From Verrucomicrobiota bacterium (lineage in GTDB: Bacteria; Verrucomicrobiota; Verrucomicrobiia; Opitutales; Opitutaceae), in the NCBI GenBank assembly GCA_023443985.1, contig JAEZSJ010000392.1:1-15024 (forward strand): a DNA stretch of 15,024 nt, in the 5' to 3' direction. Positions 1 to 7,759 of this stretch are shown here, piece after piece (the first letter of the stretch is position 1; every line of letters begins with the position of its first letter). The notes below the pieces were generated by a model. It was not told the DNA's origin, did not search any database, and saw only the letters and a list, made by a program, of their open reading frames with translations. The translations under genes were made by a program, and so were the position numbers.

Positions 1-851
1 GGCGAAAGGCGCGCGGCGAGGCTGAACGTGCCGTAGTTGTCGCGAGCGAGACTGGCCGAGGTGAAGATGTGGGCCGACGGGTGCGCCGCCTTGATGCCAT
101 CCGTGTATCGTGCCCACCAAATGGCGACAGCGAAGGGTGCCGCGACGGCGCCCAGACTCCAGCCGAGCGTGCGCAGGGCGGGTCGCAGGCCGCCCGCGCG
201 CCAGTCCGCGCGAAGCCGCCAGGCGCCGTAGAGCGCGGCCGGCACCACCCAGACGAACCAGACGAGACTCTTCACCAGCCCGGCGGCGGTGCCGGCGAGC
301 ACGCACACAAGGAGCCAGCCGAGGTGCCGTTCCTGCAGCGCGAGCAGAAACGCGGCCGCGAACCACGCGGAAAACAGCAGCGCCATCGGGTCCACCAGCA
401 CCGCCCGCGCGTAGAAGATGTAGACCGGACAGGCCAGGGTGCAGGCGAGGGCGAAGAGGCGTTGCGCGGGCGTGAGCCCAAGGCGGCCGAGCAGCAAGTA
501 GAGCGCCGGCAACGTGAGGTAGAAACACGCGAGCGAGATCGCGCGCGCCGCCTCGAACTGCGGCCAGCCGCTTGCTCGGCTCAGGGCGACGACGCCCCAT
601 TCGTAGAGCGGAAACTCGAGCGGGAGCACCCAGGGTTTGCCGAGCAACGGCACGGAGTAGTCGATCGAGAAGTTGTTCTCCCGGTCGATGTAGTGCGCGA
701 TGAGCGCGGTCTGCGTCTGCCGGAACTCGTGGCCGGCCATGAACTGGCGGTGCCAGTTGATCGTGGCAAAGTGGCAGTGCAGCGTGAGCGCGGCGCAGAA
801 CAGCGTCGCGAGCCAGAGGTGCAGCCGGCGGGTGGAAAACGTGGCGGTCAT
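1..851 (-). CDS. Polytopic GT-C (GT39/ArnT-like) glycosyltransferase, paralogue of the upstream gene, C-terminus cut by window edge
   Basis: Reading down from an ATG at 851 gives 283 open codons with no stop to the window edge, so only the N-terminal part is present. It is a hydrophobic multi-span membrane protein. An N-terminal membrane segment (about residues 10-30) is followed by the motif EFRQTQTAL at 42-50, in the loop where GT-C enzymes carry their acidic catalytic residue. Further signatures are LLGKPW, EFPLYEW and FYARAVLVDPMAL. These line up along their whole length with the neighbouring gene (EFRQAQTA, VLGKPW, EFPLYQW, FYARAFLIETMAL), so the two are tandem paralogues. GT39/ArnT relatives usually transfer a sugar from a polyprenyl-phosphate donor on the periplasmic face, which is the likely role here. 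The sugar and acceptor are unknown. The start is 35 bp after the upstream stop, so the genes are probably cotranscribed. No purine-rich ribosome-binding site is visible. Confidence 0.85.
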   Translation of the reverse strand, partial: MTATFSTRRLHLWLATLFCAALTLHCHFATINWHRQFMAGHEFRQTQTALIAHYIDRENNFSIDYSVPLLGKPWVLPLEFPLYEWGVVALSRASGWPQFEAARAISLACFYLTLPALYLLLGRLGLTPAQRLFALACTLACPVYIFYARAVLVDPMALLFSAWFAAAFLLALQERHLGWLLVCVLAGTAAGLVKSLVWFVWVVPAALYGAWRLRADWRAGGLRPALRTLGWSLGAVAAPFAVAIWWARYTDGIKAAHPSAHIFTSASLARDNYGTFSLAARLS

Positions 852-886
852 GCGGGGCCGGCTTGCGGGGCGCGGGCGGGCGAGGC

Positions 887-3013
887 TCAGCGGATCTCGA
901 CGTCGCCGAGGAACGCCCAATCGTACGAGAAGTTGTTGCCCGCACCGGGGCCGGTCTCGAGCACGAGGTCGCCGGTGGCACCCGGCTCGAGCGCGACGGT
1001 GGCGCGGATCTCGCCGCGGTCGGCGGACACCTCCGCGGGCTCGAGCGTGCGGGAGTAGAGCTCGTGCGTGCTGCCATCGTCCCGGATCTCGGATACACGG
1101 AACTCGACGCCGTCGGTGCCGTCCGCGGGATCGGCGTAGGCGCCCTCGGCGATCCCGAAGCTGAAGGTGAAGCGCGTCGCCCCGGCGGGGCGGTGGAACC
1201 AGAGGCGCGTGAGCGGATGCGCGGTCACGACCCGTTGCCCGTGCCGCGGCACGCGGCCGGAGCCGAACTGGGAGTAGAACCGGAACGGCCGGGGCGTCAT
1301 GCCGTGGAAGAGCAACCGGCTGCGACCCTTGAGCGTGGCGGTCTCGACGTCGCGCCCGGCGAGCGAGACGGGCGGCTGCGCGGGCTCGAGGCGCTCGTGC
1401 CAGGCGACCCCGCTGAACGGCGCCTGGCGGAACGGGTCGGTGGCGTGCTCGGCGAGCAGGTCGCGGTGGAGGTACACCGTGGTTCCGCCGTGCTCGAGCG
1501 CGGGGCGGGGATCGATCCCGAGGTGGTCGGCGGCCATCTGCAGGAGCCGGGAATTCTGGCGCTGGTCGCCGGACAGCAACAGCGCGCCGACCTGTTCCCC
1601 CTGCAGGCCGCGGAAGGCGCGGTCGAGGTAGTCCCAGTCGGTCTCGAGGTTGCGGCGGATCATCAGCGCGCGCCGCCGGGCGAAGAACGGCGTGGAGGAG
1701 TCCCAGTCCTCGCCGGCGATCACGAGCACCTCCTCGGGATCGATCACGTTGCGCAGCAGTTCCGTGAGACCGGTGCCACCATAACTCAGATACGAGAGAT
1801 GGGGCCGGAGGTAGCTCGCCACGAACAACCGGCCCTGCCCGAGGAGCAGGGCGGCGGCGAGCGCCCAGCCGACCACCCGCGCGCGCGGTGCCTCGAGGAG
1901 TCCGCAGAGCGCGAAACCGGCGCCGAGCACGAGCAGGGCGGCGTTGGCCACGAAGTAGTATTCGTGCCAAGCATAGAGCAGCGGGAAGATGAACGGTGCG
2001 AGGAAGAACAGGGCGAGGCTCCCGAGCGCGGCCCAGCGCCAGCGTCCGCCGAACAGCGCGGCGACGCCGCCCGCGGCGAGCGCCACCGGCGCCGCGAGGA
2101 TCCCGCCGCTCCAATAGTGGAAGATCTTCCGCCAGGCGTCCGTGGAGAACCGCAGTCCGAAGATTTCGCCCAGGCCGAAGTTGAAGCCGGTCATGTTCGC
2201 GGAACCCAGGAAGGCGCCGCCGAGGCTGTGGGCCTTCACTTCGTCGGCGAAGTCCGTCCAGGCGAACGTGGCGGCGAACGGCAGCACGACGCAGCCCAGC
2301 CCCCAGCAGAGCGTGGCGCGGACCGGTCGCCACGAGCCGGCCCGCTCGCGCCACGTCCGCAGGAGCAGCCACGCGCCCCACGCGGCGGCGGGCACGAGGT
2401 AGAGGATGAACGTGGTCACCTTCACGGGGCCTGCCACGGCCCCGGCGAGATTGGCGACGACCAGCCAGCGGATCCGGCGCGTGTGCATCGTCTCGCCGAA
2501 GGCGGCGACGAACCACAGCGCGGCCATCAACGCCATCGTCTCGATGAGGAACGCGCGCGCGTAGAAGAGCAGCAGCGGACAGGTGAGCACCAGCGCGACC
2601 AGCAGCGCCCGACGGGCGGGCGGCAGCCCGAAACGCCGCAGCAGGATCCACACGGCCGGCAGGGCGAGCAGCAGGCAGGCGAGCGACACGGCGCGCGCGG
2701 ACTGCACGAGCGGCGAGCCCGTCAGGTCGCTCACCGCGACGACCGTCCACTGATAGAGCGGAAACTCCATCGGGATCGACCATGGCTTGCCGAGCACGGG
2801 CGTCGGGTACGCGAGGGAGAAGTCGCGGTCATGCTGGATCCAGTAGGCGGACACGGCGGTCTGCGCCTGGCGGAACTCGCAGCCGGGGAGGTTGCCGTTG
2901 TGCCACGCCCGGGTGGCGGCCCAGCCGGACCAGACCAGCGCGGCGAGGAGCAGCACGGCGGCCAGCCAGTTCTCCCAGCGGGGGGCGGCGGGGGTGGGGG
3001 CGGGGGCGGACAT
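887..3013 (-). CDS. GT-C (GT39/ArnT-like) membrane glycosyltransferase with C-terminal beta-sandwich-like domain
   Basis: This is a 708-residue protein starting at the ATG at 3013 (MSAPAPTP) and ending in TGA at 887-889. Residues 15-400 hold about ten hydrophobic segments separated by short loops. The first loop carries EFRQAQTA (46-53), with E46 the candidate acidic catalytic residue of the GT-C fold. Other signatures are VLGKPW (73-78), EFPLYQW (83-89) and FYARAFLIETMAL (150-162). A soluble region follows: 415-520 is mixed alpha/beta with RHL-type loops, and 570-708 is strand-rich and ends SYDWAFLGDVEIR, resembling sugar-binding beta-sandwich modules such as NPCBM. That last comparison is by eye only. 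Known relatives use polyprenyl-phosphate sugars in the inner membrane. The gene starts 17 bp after the 1302-residue glycosyltransferase and its truncated paralogue follows it. The frame stays open far upstream of 3013, but there it only shadows the neighbouring gene. Confidence 0.88.
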   Translation of the reverse strand: MSAPAPTPAAPRWENWLAAVLLLAALVWSGWAATRAWHNGNLPGCEFRQAQTAVSAYWIQHDRDFSLAYPTPVLGKPWSIPMEFPLYQWTVVAVSDLTGSPLVQSARAVSLACLLLALPAVWILLRRFGLPPARRALLVALVLTCPLLLFYARAFLIETMALMAALWFVAAFGETMHTRRIRWLVVANLAGAVAGPVKVTTFILYLVPAAAWGAWLLLRTWRERAGSWRPVRATLCWGLGCVVLPFAATFAWTDFADEVKAHSLGGAFLGSANMTGFNFGLGEIFGLRFSTDAWRKIFHYWSGGILAAPVALAAGGVAALFGGRWRWAALGSLALFFLAPFIFPLLYAWHEYYFVANAALLVLGAGFALCGLLEAPRARVVGWALAAALLLGQGRLFVASYLRPHLSYLSYGGTGLTELLRNVIDPEEVLVIAGEDWDSSTPFFARRRALMIRRNLETDWDYLDRAFRGLQGEQVGALLLSGDQRQNSRLLQMAADHLGIDPRPALEHGGTTVYLHRDLLAEHATDPFRQAPFSGVAWHERLEPAQPPVSLAGRDVETATLKGRSRLLFHGMTPRPFRFYSQFGSGRVPRHGQRVVTAHPLTRLWFHRPAGATRFTFSFGIAEGAYADPADGTDGVEFRVSEIRDDGSTHELYSRTLEPAEVSADRGEIRATVALEPGATGDLVLETGPGAGNNFSYDWAFLGDVEIR

Positions 3014-3030
3014 GGGGCCGGCGGGTTGGG

Positions 3031-6000
3031 CTACTCGTGCGTGAGCACGACTTCGCGGGCAAGGGCGACGTGCTGCGGGAGGACCTTGCGATGGTCGTAG
3101 GCGCGCAGGACTTTCGAATACGCGGTGGGCGTGAGCGATTTGCCGCTGCGCTCCTTGGCGAGGCAGGTGCGCATCATGCGCGAGAGCCCTTCGACCTCTC
3201 CGGGTTTCACGAGGTAGGCCTCGGCGCGCTGGCGCACCATCTCGGGGATGCCGTGCACGTCGGTCGTGACGATCGGCGTGCGAAACGCCATCGCCTCCAT
3301 CACCACGCGTGGGAACGACTCCTCGTAGCTCGTGCAGACGAAGAGGTCGGCGAGCAGGAAGAAGTCGTAGGCTTCCCGCGTCTCGGGGATCAGCGTGAGG
3401 TTGTCCAATCCGAGCTGCCTGATGTCGGCGGTGAGCCAGTCGAGGTAGATGCCCTGGCGCGCGCCAACGAGGACGAAGCGCACCTTCTGGTCGCCACGGT
3501 GGTGCCGGTTGAACTGGTCGACGGCGCGGATGAAGATGTGCTGGCCCTTGCGCTCGCAGACGGTGCCGATGTTGGCGACGATCACCTCGTCGTCGCGGAA
3601 GCCGTGCTTGCGGCGCAGTGCGCTGCGGGTGTGCGCGGCCTTGAACGCCTCCATGCCGGCGAGATCGATCCAGCTCCGCACGATGCGGAAGGTGTCGCGG
3701 TGGTTGTGGTCCTCGTAGTAGGCGCGCGTCGCGTCGCAGAGGAAGAGCGTGCGGTCGGCGAGCGCGAGCGCCGCCTCGGCCACGCGGTGCATGGGGCGCA
3801 GGAGCATGCGCTCGTAGAAGCGGTAGGTCGAAGTGCTCTCGTGGATATAGTAGAGGGAGGGCTTGCCCGCCTGCTTCGCGAGGTGGATGCCCCAGAAGCC
3901 GACGAGCGTGTTGCAGACGACGAGGTCGATCTGGTCGAACGGCAACGTGGCGCGCAGCGCGGCGATCCGCTCCTGGAACTGCGCCGCGTTCTCCGCCGAG
4001 TAGAACTGGTGGCGGTCGACGAGGATTATCTTCGCGCCGAGCTCCTCGTAACGGTGGCGGATCGGCCCCTCCTCGTTGGAGATGACGGTGATCGCGAAAC
4101 CCGCCTCGCGCACGAGGTGCGTGGCGTACTCGAGCAGGAAGCGCGGCGCGCCCTCGAGGTTGAGGTTGTGCGTGATCAGCAGCACGTGCAGCCGGCCGCC
4201 GCGTTCGGTGTGGCCGCACACCGCGCCGCGGCAACGCGGGCGGAGCTGCCCATCGAGTTGCAGGTGGCGGCTGAAGTACGGGTCGCGCGGCGCCGGGTAG
4301 CGGCGGACGAAGGCGATGTGCTCGGCCTCGTCGAACGTCACCCCGCGGGTGGCGCTGCCCCAGTGCATGAGCTTGGCCTGCGGCGTGTACACGCAGCGCC
4401 AGCCGGCGGCGACGGCGCGCAGGCAGTAGTCGACGTCGTTGTAGGAGACGCTGAAGTCCTGCTCATCGAAGCCACCGAGTTTCCGGTACAGCTCGGTGCG
4501 CGTCATCAGGCACGCGCCGGTCACGGCGGAGACTTCGCGCGCGACCGAGTGCCAGATGACGGGAGTCTCGCGCTCGTCGGCTTTCACCAGCGGCGTGTCG
4601 GCAAGACCCTCATGCGGGCCGATGACGATGCCGGTGTGGTTGAGCGTCTTCTCCGGGTAGACGAGCTTCGCGCCGACGACGCCCACGTCCGGCTGCGAAA
4701 ACCAGCCGACCATCTCCTCGAGCCAGCCGGGCTCGAGGGCGTTGACGTCGTTGTTGAGGTGGAGGACCAGCGGCGTGTCGATGTGCGGCAGCGCGAGGTT
4801 GACCAGATGTGAGTAGTTGAACGGTGCGTGCGCGTCGGCGGGGCGCACGACGGTGCACTTCAGGTCGGTGCGCTGGACGATCTGCGCGAGGTAGCGGGTG
4901 GCGTCGGCGTCGCGCGAATGGTCGTCGACGATGACGAGTTTCACGAAGCGCCAGTCGACGGTCTCCTCGAGCAGCTCGATGCACTCCTGCAACAGGTGGA
5001 GCTTGTCGCGTGTCGGGATGACGATCGTGACGGGATTGGCTGCGAGCAGCTTCGCATCCCAGCGGAGTTGGTGGAGATTGAGCCGGCGGTGGTGAGCGGC
5101 CTCGGGCAGGAACGGCGCGGCGGCGAGCCCGCGGCGCTGCATCGACTCCTCGAGCGCGCGGCGCGACTGCTCGATGGCGGGTGCGGCGAGGTCGGTCGTC
5201 TCCGGCCGTTCGGCGCGCGCATGGTGGCAGACGAATGGCAGGTGCGCGACCTGCGCGGGCGTGAGCGTGTCGCCCAGGCGGAGCAGCAGGTCGAACCACG
5301 GAATATCCGGAAAATCGGCACGGAAGGAGCCGAGGGCGACGAAACGCTCGCGGCGCACGAGGCTGAGCTGGCCGGGAAAAAGCCCGGAGAGCGCCAGCGC
5401 GGGGCTCCAGTCGGGCTTGAAGGCGGGCGCGGTGCGGCGCCCGGCGGCATCCATCCGGTCCTCGTCGGTGTAGACGAGTTCGAGGGAGGGGTGTTTCGCG
5501 ATGGCCTCGGCGGCGTGGAGGAGCGCGTCGGGCGAGAGACGAGAATCGCCGGGCAGCAACGCGAGGTGCGTGCCGGCGGACTCGTGCGCGGCCGCGTTGA
5601 GCGCGCGGATACGATCGGTACCGCCGGTGTGGACGACGGCCCGGGCGCGCGGCTCGGCCGTAAGGGCGGCGGCGAGTTCGGGTTGCGGTGCGCCCCCGAG
5701 GACGAGGCGCGCCTCCCAAGTCGGATAGAGCTGTGCCGTGAGCGATGAGAGCAGTTGCTTCAACTCCTCGCCGCGGCAGCCGGTGCCGTCGACCAACAGG
5801 AGGAAACGCGGACCGGTGTGCTGAAGCGCGGCGGCCGACTCGCGCATCCTCGCCAGCAGGCGCGGCGCGAGGCGGTTGGCGTGCTGCCAGGCGGCGTAGG
5901 GATCGGTGGCGGGGACGACGCGGTCGGCGAGGCCGATCGGTGCATCGCGGTGGAAGTACTCGCGCGTGAGCTTGGCGGCGGCCCAGAGCGGCTTGAGCGG

Positions 6001-6939
6001 ACCGACCGGCACGCCGCGGCGACGCGCGGCGGCGTGGAGCGCGCGACCCGTTTCGAGGAGGAGCTTGTCGGAGAACTCCGGCAGCGGGCGCTCCTGCTGT
6101 TCACAGGTCTTCTGATACACGCGGCGGACCCAAACGAGGTGGCGGGTGCCGTCCTCGAGTTCGGCGAATATCTTGACGCAGATCGGATTGGGCGCGTCCT
6201 CCTCGAGGTCGAGCATGCCGAAGAACTGCGAGTTCCGCGCGTAGGGGTGGTCGGGGAACATGTCTCCGGCCTCGGGGCGCTCGCGGTACTCGTGCTGGAT
6301 GATGTTCTCGACGTCTGGATGCGTGCTGCCGACGAGGCGGGTGATGCGCTGCTCCTTGTGGATGAGCCAGCCCTCGATACGGATCTTGCCGAACTGCGTG
6401 CCGGCGACGCGCAACGGATTCTCGAGGGCGCCGTAGAAGGGCGGGTTGGGCAACGTGTCGAGCGACACGGCGGCGGCGGCCTCGATCAGGCGGTCGGCGG
6501 CGGGGGCGAGGTCGCCGGTGGGCGCGGCGCGGCGGGCCTGGAGCAGCTCGCGCCAGATCGCGGGCAGCATCTCGGTGTCGAGCGGTGGTGGTTGCGCGGG
6601 GCCCTTGCGGACCACGATGGGGGTGCGCCAGATCTCGACCCAGTTGTGGCCGGCATCGAGAAGCTCGAGACGGAGCTCGGTCGCGCCGAGCGGCGGCGTG
6701 ACCTGAAGAATGAAGCCCGCGTGCGGCAGGCCGAAGCGGCCGCGGTGGCATTTCTCCATGTGCTCGTGCGGCAGGCCGAACACGCCTAGGTACGGACGCT
6801 CCGCGATGACGGCGCGGATGTCGGAGAATACGGCGCCGGTTTTGGAGAGGAACCAGCCGGCGATCCAAGTGGGGGTGCCGTCGAAGACCCACGAGGTGGG
6901 CTGCTCGACGTCGAAGATATAGGCGTGGTTCTCGTTCAT
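3031..6939 (-). CDS. Multi-domain glycosyltransferase: two beta modules, decayed GT2-like domain, GT2 domain, GT4 domain
   Basis: This is a 1302-residue cytoplasmic protein with no membrane segment. Residues 5-112 and 165-275 are two related strand-rich modules, each with a GWF/GWL motif (28-30, 190-192) and a later FG motif. Residues 378-580 look like a first GT-A domain: TDEDRMD (491-497) and AFKPDWSP (506-513) are typical of bacterial two-domain GT2 proteins, but the usual LDHDDEL acidic motif reads LLPGDSRL (461-468). Residues 637-865 are an intact GT2 domain with TIVIPTRDK, IVDDHSRD (670-677), LNND (728-731) as the DXD-like site and NDVDYCLRA (834-842). Residues 918-1300 are a GT4 (GT-B) domain with IGTVCERKGQ (1124-1133) and the EX7E pair E1207/E1215. 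The protein probably adds sugars successively, from nucleotide-sugar donors, to a surface glycan. It is the first gene of the minus-strand transferase operon. The ATG at 6939 opens the first module directly. Confidence 0.92.
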   Translation of the reverse strand: MNENHAYIFDVEQPTSWVFDGTPTWIAGWFLSKTGAVFSDIRAVIAERPYLGVFGLPHEHMEKCHRGRFGLPHAGFILQVTPPLGATELRLELLDAGHNWVEIWRTPIVVRKGPAQPPPLDTEMLPAIWRELLQARRAAPTGDLAPAADRLIEAAAAVSLDTLPNPPFYGALENPLRVAGTQFGKIRIEGWLIHKEQRITRLVGSTHPDVENIIQHEYRERPEAGDMFPDHPYARNSQFFGMLDLEEDAPNPICVKIFAELEDGTRHLVWVRRVYQKTCEQQERPLPEFSDKLLLETGRALHAAARRRGVPVGPLKPLWAAAKLTREYFHRDAPIGLADRVVPATDPYAAWQHANRLAPRLLARMRESAAALQHTGPRFLLLVDGTGCRGEELKQLLSSLTAQLYPTWEARLVLGGAPQPELAAALTAEPRARAVVHTGGTDRIRALNAAAHESAGTHLALLPGDSRLSPDALLHAAEAIAKHPSLELVYTDEDRMDAAGRRTAPAFKPDWSPALALSGLFPGQLSLVRRERFVALGSFRADFPDIPWFDLLLRLGDTLTPAQVAHLPFVCHHARAERPETTDLAAPAIEQSRRALEESMQRRGLAAAPFLPEAAHHRRLNLHQLRWDAKLLAANPVTIVIPTRDKLHLLQECIELLEETVDWRFVKLVIVDDHSRDADATRYLAQIVQRTDLKCTVVRPADAHAPFNYSHLVNLALPHIDTPLVLHLNNDVNALEPGWLEEMVGWFSQPDVGVVGAKLVYPEKTLNHTGIVIGPHEGLADTPLVKADERETPVIWHSVAREVSAVTGACLMTRTELYRKLGGFDEQDFSVSYNDVDYCLRAVAAGWRCVYTPQAKLMHWGSATRGVTFDEAEHIAFVRRYPAPRDPYFSRHLQLDGQLRPRCRGAVCGHTERGGRLHVLLITHNLNLEGAPRFLLEYATHLVREAGFAITVISNEEGPIRHRYEELGAKIILVDRHQFYSAENAAQFQERIAALRATLPFDQIDLVVCNTLVGFWGIHLAKQAGKPSLYYIHESTSTYRFYERMLLRPMHRVAEAALALADRTLFLCDATRAYYEDHNHRDTFRIVRSWIDLAGMEAFKAAHTRSALRRKHGFRDDEVIVANIGTVCERKGQHIFIRAVDQFNRHHRGDQKVRFVLVGARQGIYLDWLTADIRQLGLDNLTLIPETREAYDFFLLADLFVCTSYEESFPRVVMEAMAFRTPIVTTDVHGIPEMVRQRAEAYLVKPGEVEGLSRMMRTCLAKERSGKSLTPTAYSKVLRAYDHRKVLPQHVALAREVVLTHE

Positions 6940-7024
6940 GCCATCCGGCGCAAAGGCCGACTATCAAGACGCGCGGCCGGAGCGGGGCAAGCGCGGGGAG
7001 GGCCGGATGCGATTCCGGGCGGCT

Positions 7025-7642
7025 TCATCGGGCCAGCGCGGCTCCGATCAACCAGAGGGCGAAGCCCAGCAGGACCAGACCGAACACCCGCGGGAGCCAG
7101 TGTTGTGCGCGGTGCAGGCGGGCCGCGACCGGTGGTGCCCGCAACGCGAGCACGATGAGCGTCCACATCGTCCAGCCGTGCGCGACGATCAGCAGTGGCA
7201 CGGCGACGCGCCAGCCGAACGCGGTTCCCGGCGGCAACACTTGTGCGAAGAGTCCGACGAAGAAGAGAAACGCCTTCGGGTTGGTGAGGTTGCAGACGAG
7301 GCCGTCGATGAAGCCGCTGTGGGCGCCCGGCACCTGGGCGGGTCCGGAGGCGGTGGCTGGGGCGGGCGCGCCGCGGACGAGCAATGCGCGCACACCGAGC
7401 CAGGCGAGATAGGCGGCGCCGACGAGCTGCAGTGCCCGCATTGCGACGGCCGGCAGGGCGGCAAACCCGAGCGAGATGGCGAGCACCTGGACCGCCAGGC
7501 CGAGCGCGATGCCGGCGGCGGTGCCGAGTCCGCGCGCGGCGGTGGGCCCGAGGCTGTTGCGCAGGATGAGGACGAAATCGGGGCCGGGGCTCAGCAGGCC
7601 GAGCGTGAGCACGCCGAGCAGACCGGCGAGTTGGGCAAACAT
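7025..7642 (-). CDS. LysE/RhtB-family amino-acid or homoserine (lactone) exporter
   Basis: This is a 205-residue inner-membrane protein of usual length for the LysE/RhtB family. It shows the family hallmarks in order: LLSPGPDFVLILRNS at 17-30 (PGPD), a small-residue-rich helix GLGTAAGIALG (38-48), YLAWLGVRAL (78-87) and NPKAFLFFVGLFAQ (121-134). About six hydrophobic segments can be counted, with a short charged Pro/Ala-rich cytoplasmic loop at 90-108. The family exports amino acids and derivatives such as lysine, threonine, homoserine and homoserine lactone by proton antiport. The substrate cannot be read from the sequence. It lies 117 bp downstream of the acylase gene on the same strand and 85 bp upstream of the glycosyltransferase operon, so it could be cotranscribed with either. 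The ATG at 7642 gives the canonical short N-terminus. The sequence just upstream is CTCC-rich, not a Shine-Dalgarno motif. Confidence 0.92.
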   Translation of the reverse strand: MFAQLAGLLGVLTLGLLSPGPDFVLILRNSLGPTAARGLGTAAGIALGLAVQVLAISLGFAALPAVAMRALQLVGAAYLAWLGVRALLVRGAPAPATASGPAQVPGAHSGFIDGLVCNLTNPKAFLFFVGLFAQVLPPGTAFGWRVAVPLLIVAHGWTMWTLIVLALRAPPVAARLHRAQHWLPRVFGLVLLGFALWLIGAALAR

Positions 7643-7759
7643 GCGGGAGAATAGGAGCGGGGGGCGAAACGCGGAAAGCGCGAAGGTGGCGCCGCCGCGG
7701 GGCGTGCCGTCTCCGGACGGTGGCCCCTGGGCGGTGCGGCGGCGGACGCTGGCCGCGGG

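Noticed and set aside
863..3100. Long plus-strand open frame antisense to the GT39-type gene
   Set aside because: The product is Arg/Gly/Glu/Pro-rich with no domain. It exists because GC-rich codons on the other strand avoid stops, and the minus strand encodes a clear membrane enzyme.
3014..4234. Upstream extension of the 708-residue transferase frame
   Set aside because: It would overlap the last 1.2 kb of the glycosyltransferase gene in another frame and is Arg/Pro-rich. The ATG at 3013 gives a normal membrane-protein start.
2782..4812. 676-codon plus-strand frame across the large glycosyltransferase
   Set aside because: It is antisense to recognisable GT2/GT4 motifs and has the low-complexity composition of a shadow frame.
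6942..7009. Eight-base inverted repeat CATCCGGC/GCCGGATG in the spacer before the large glycosyltransferase
   Set aside because: The arms are 52 bp apart with no supporting structure between them, so it is plausible by chance in GC-rich DNA.
7707..7720. Short hairpin CCGTC-TCCG-GACGG after the acylase stop
   Set aside because: It has only five pairs and no T-run. It may contribute to termination but is too weak to annotate.
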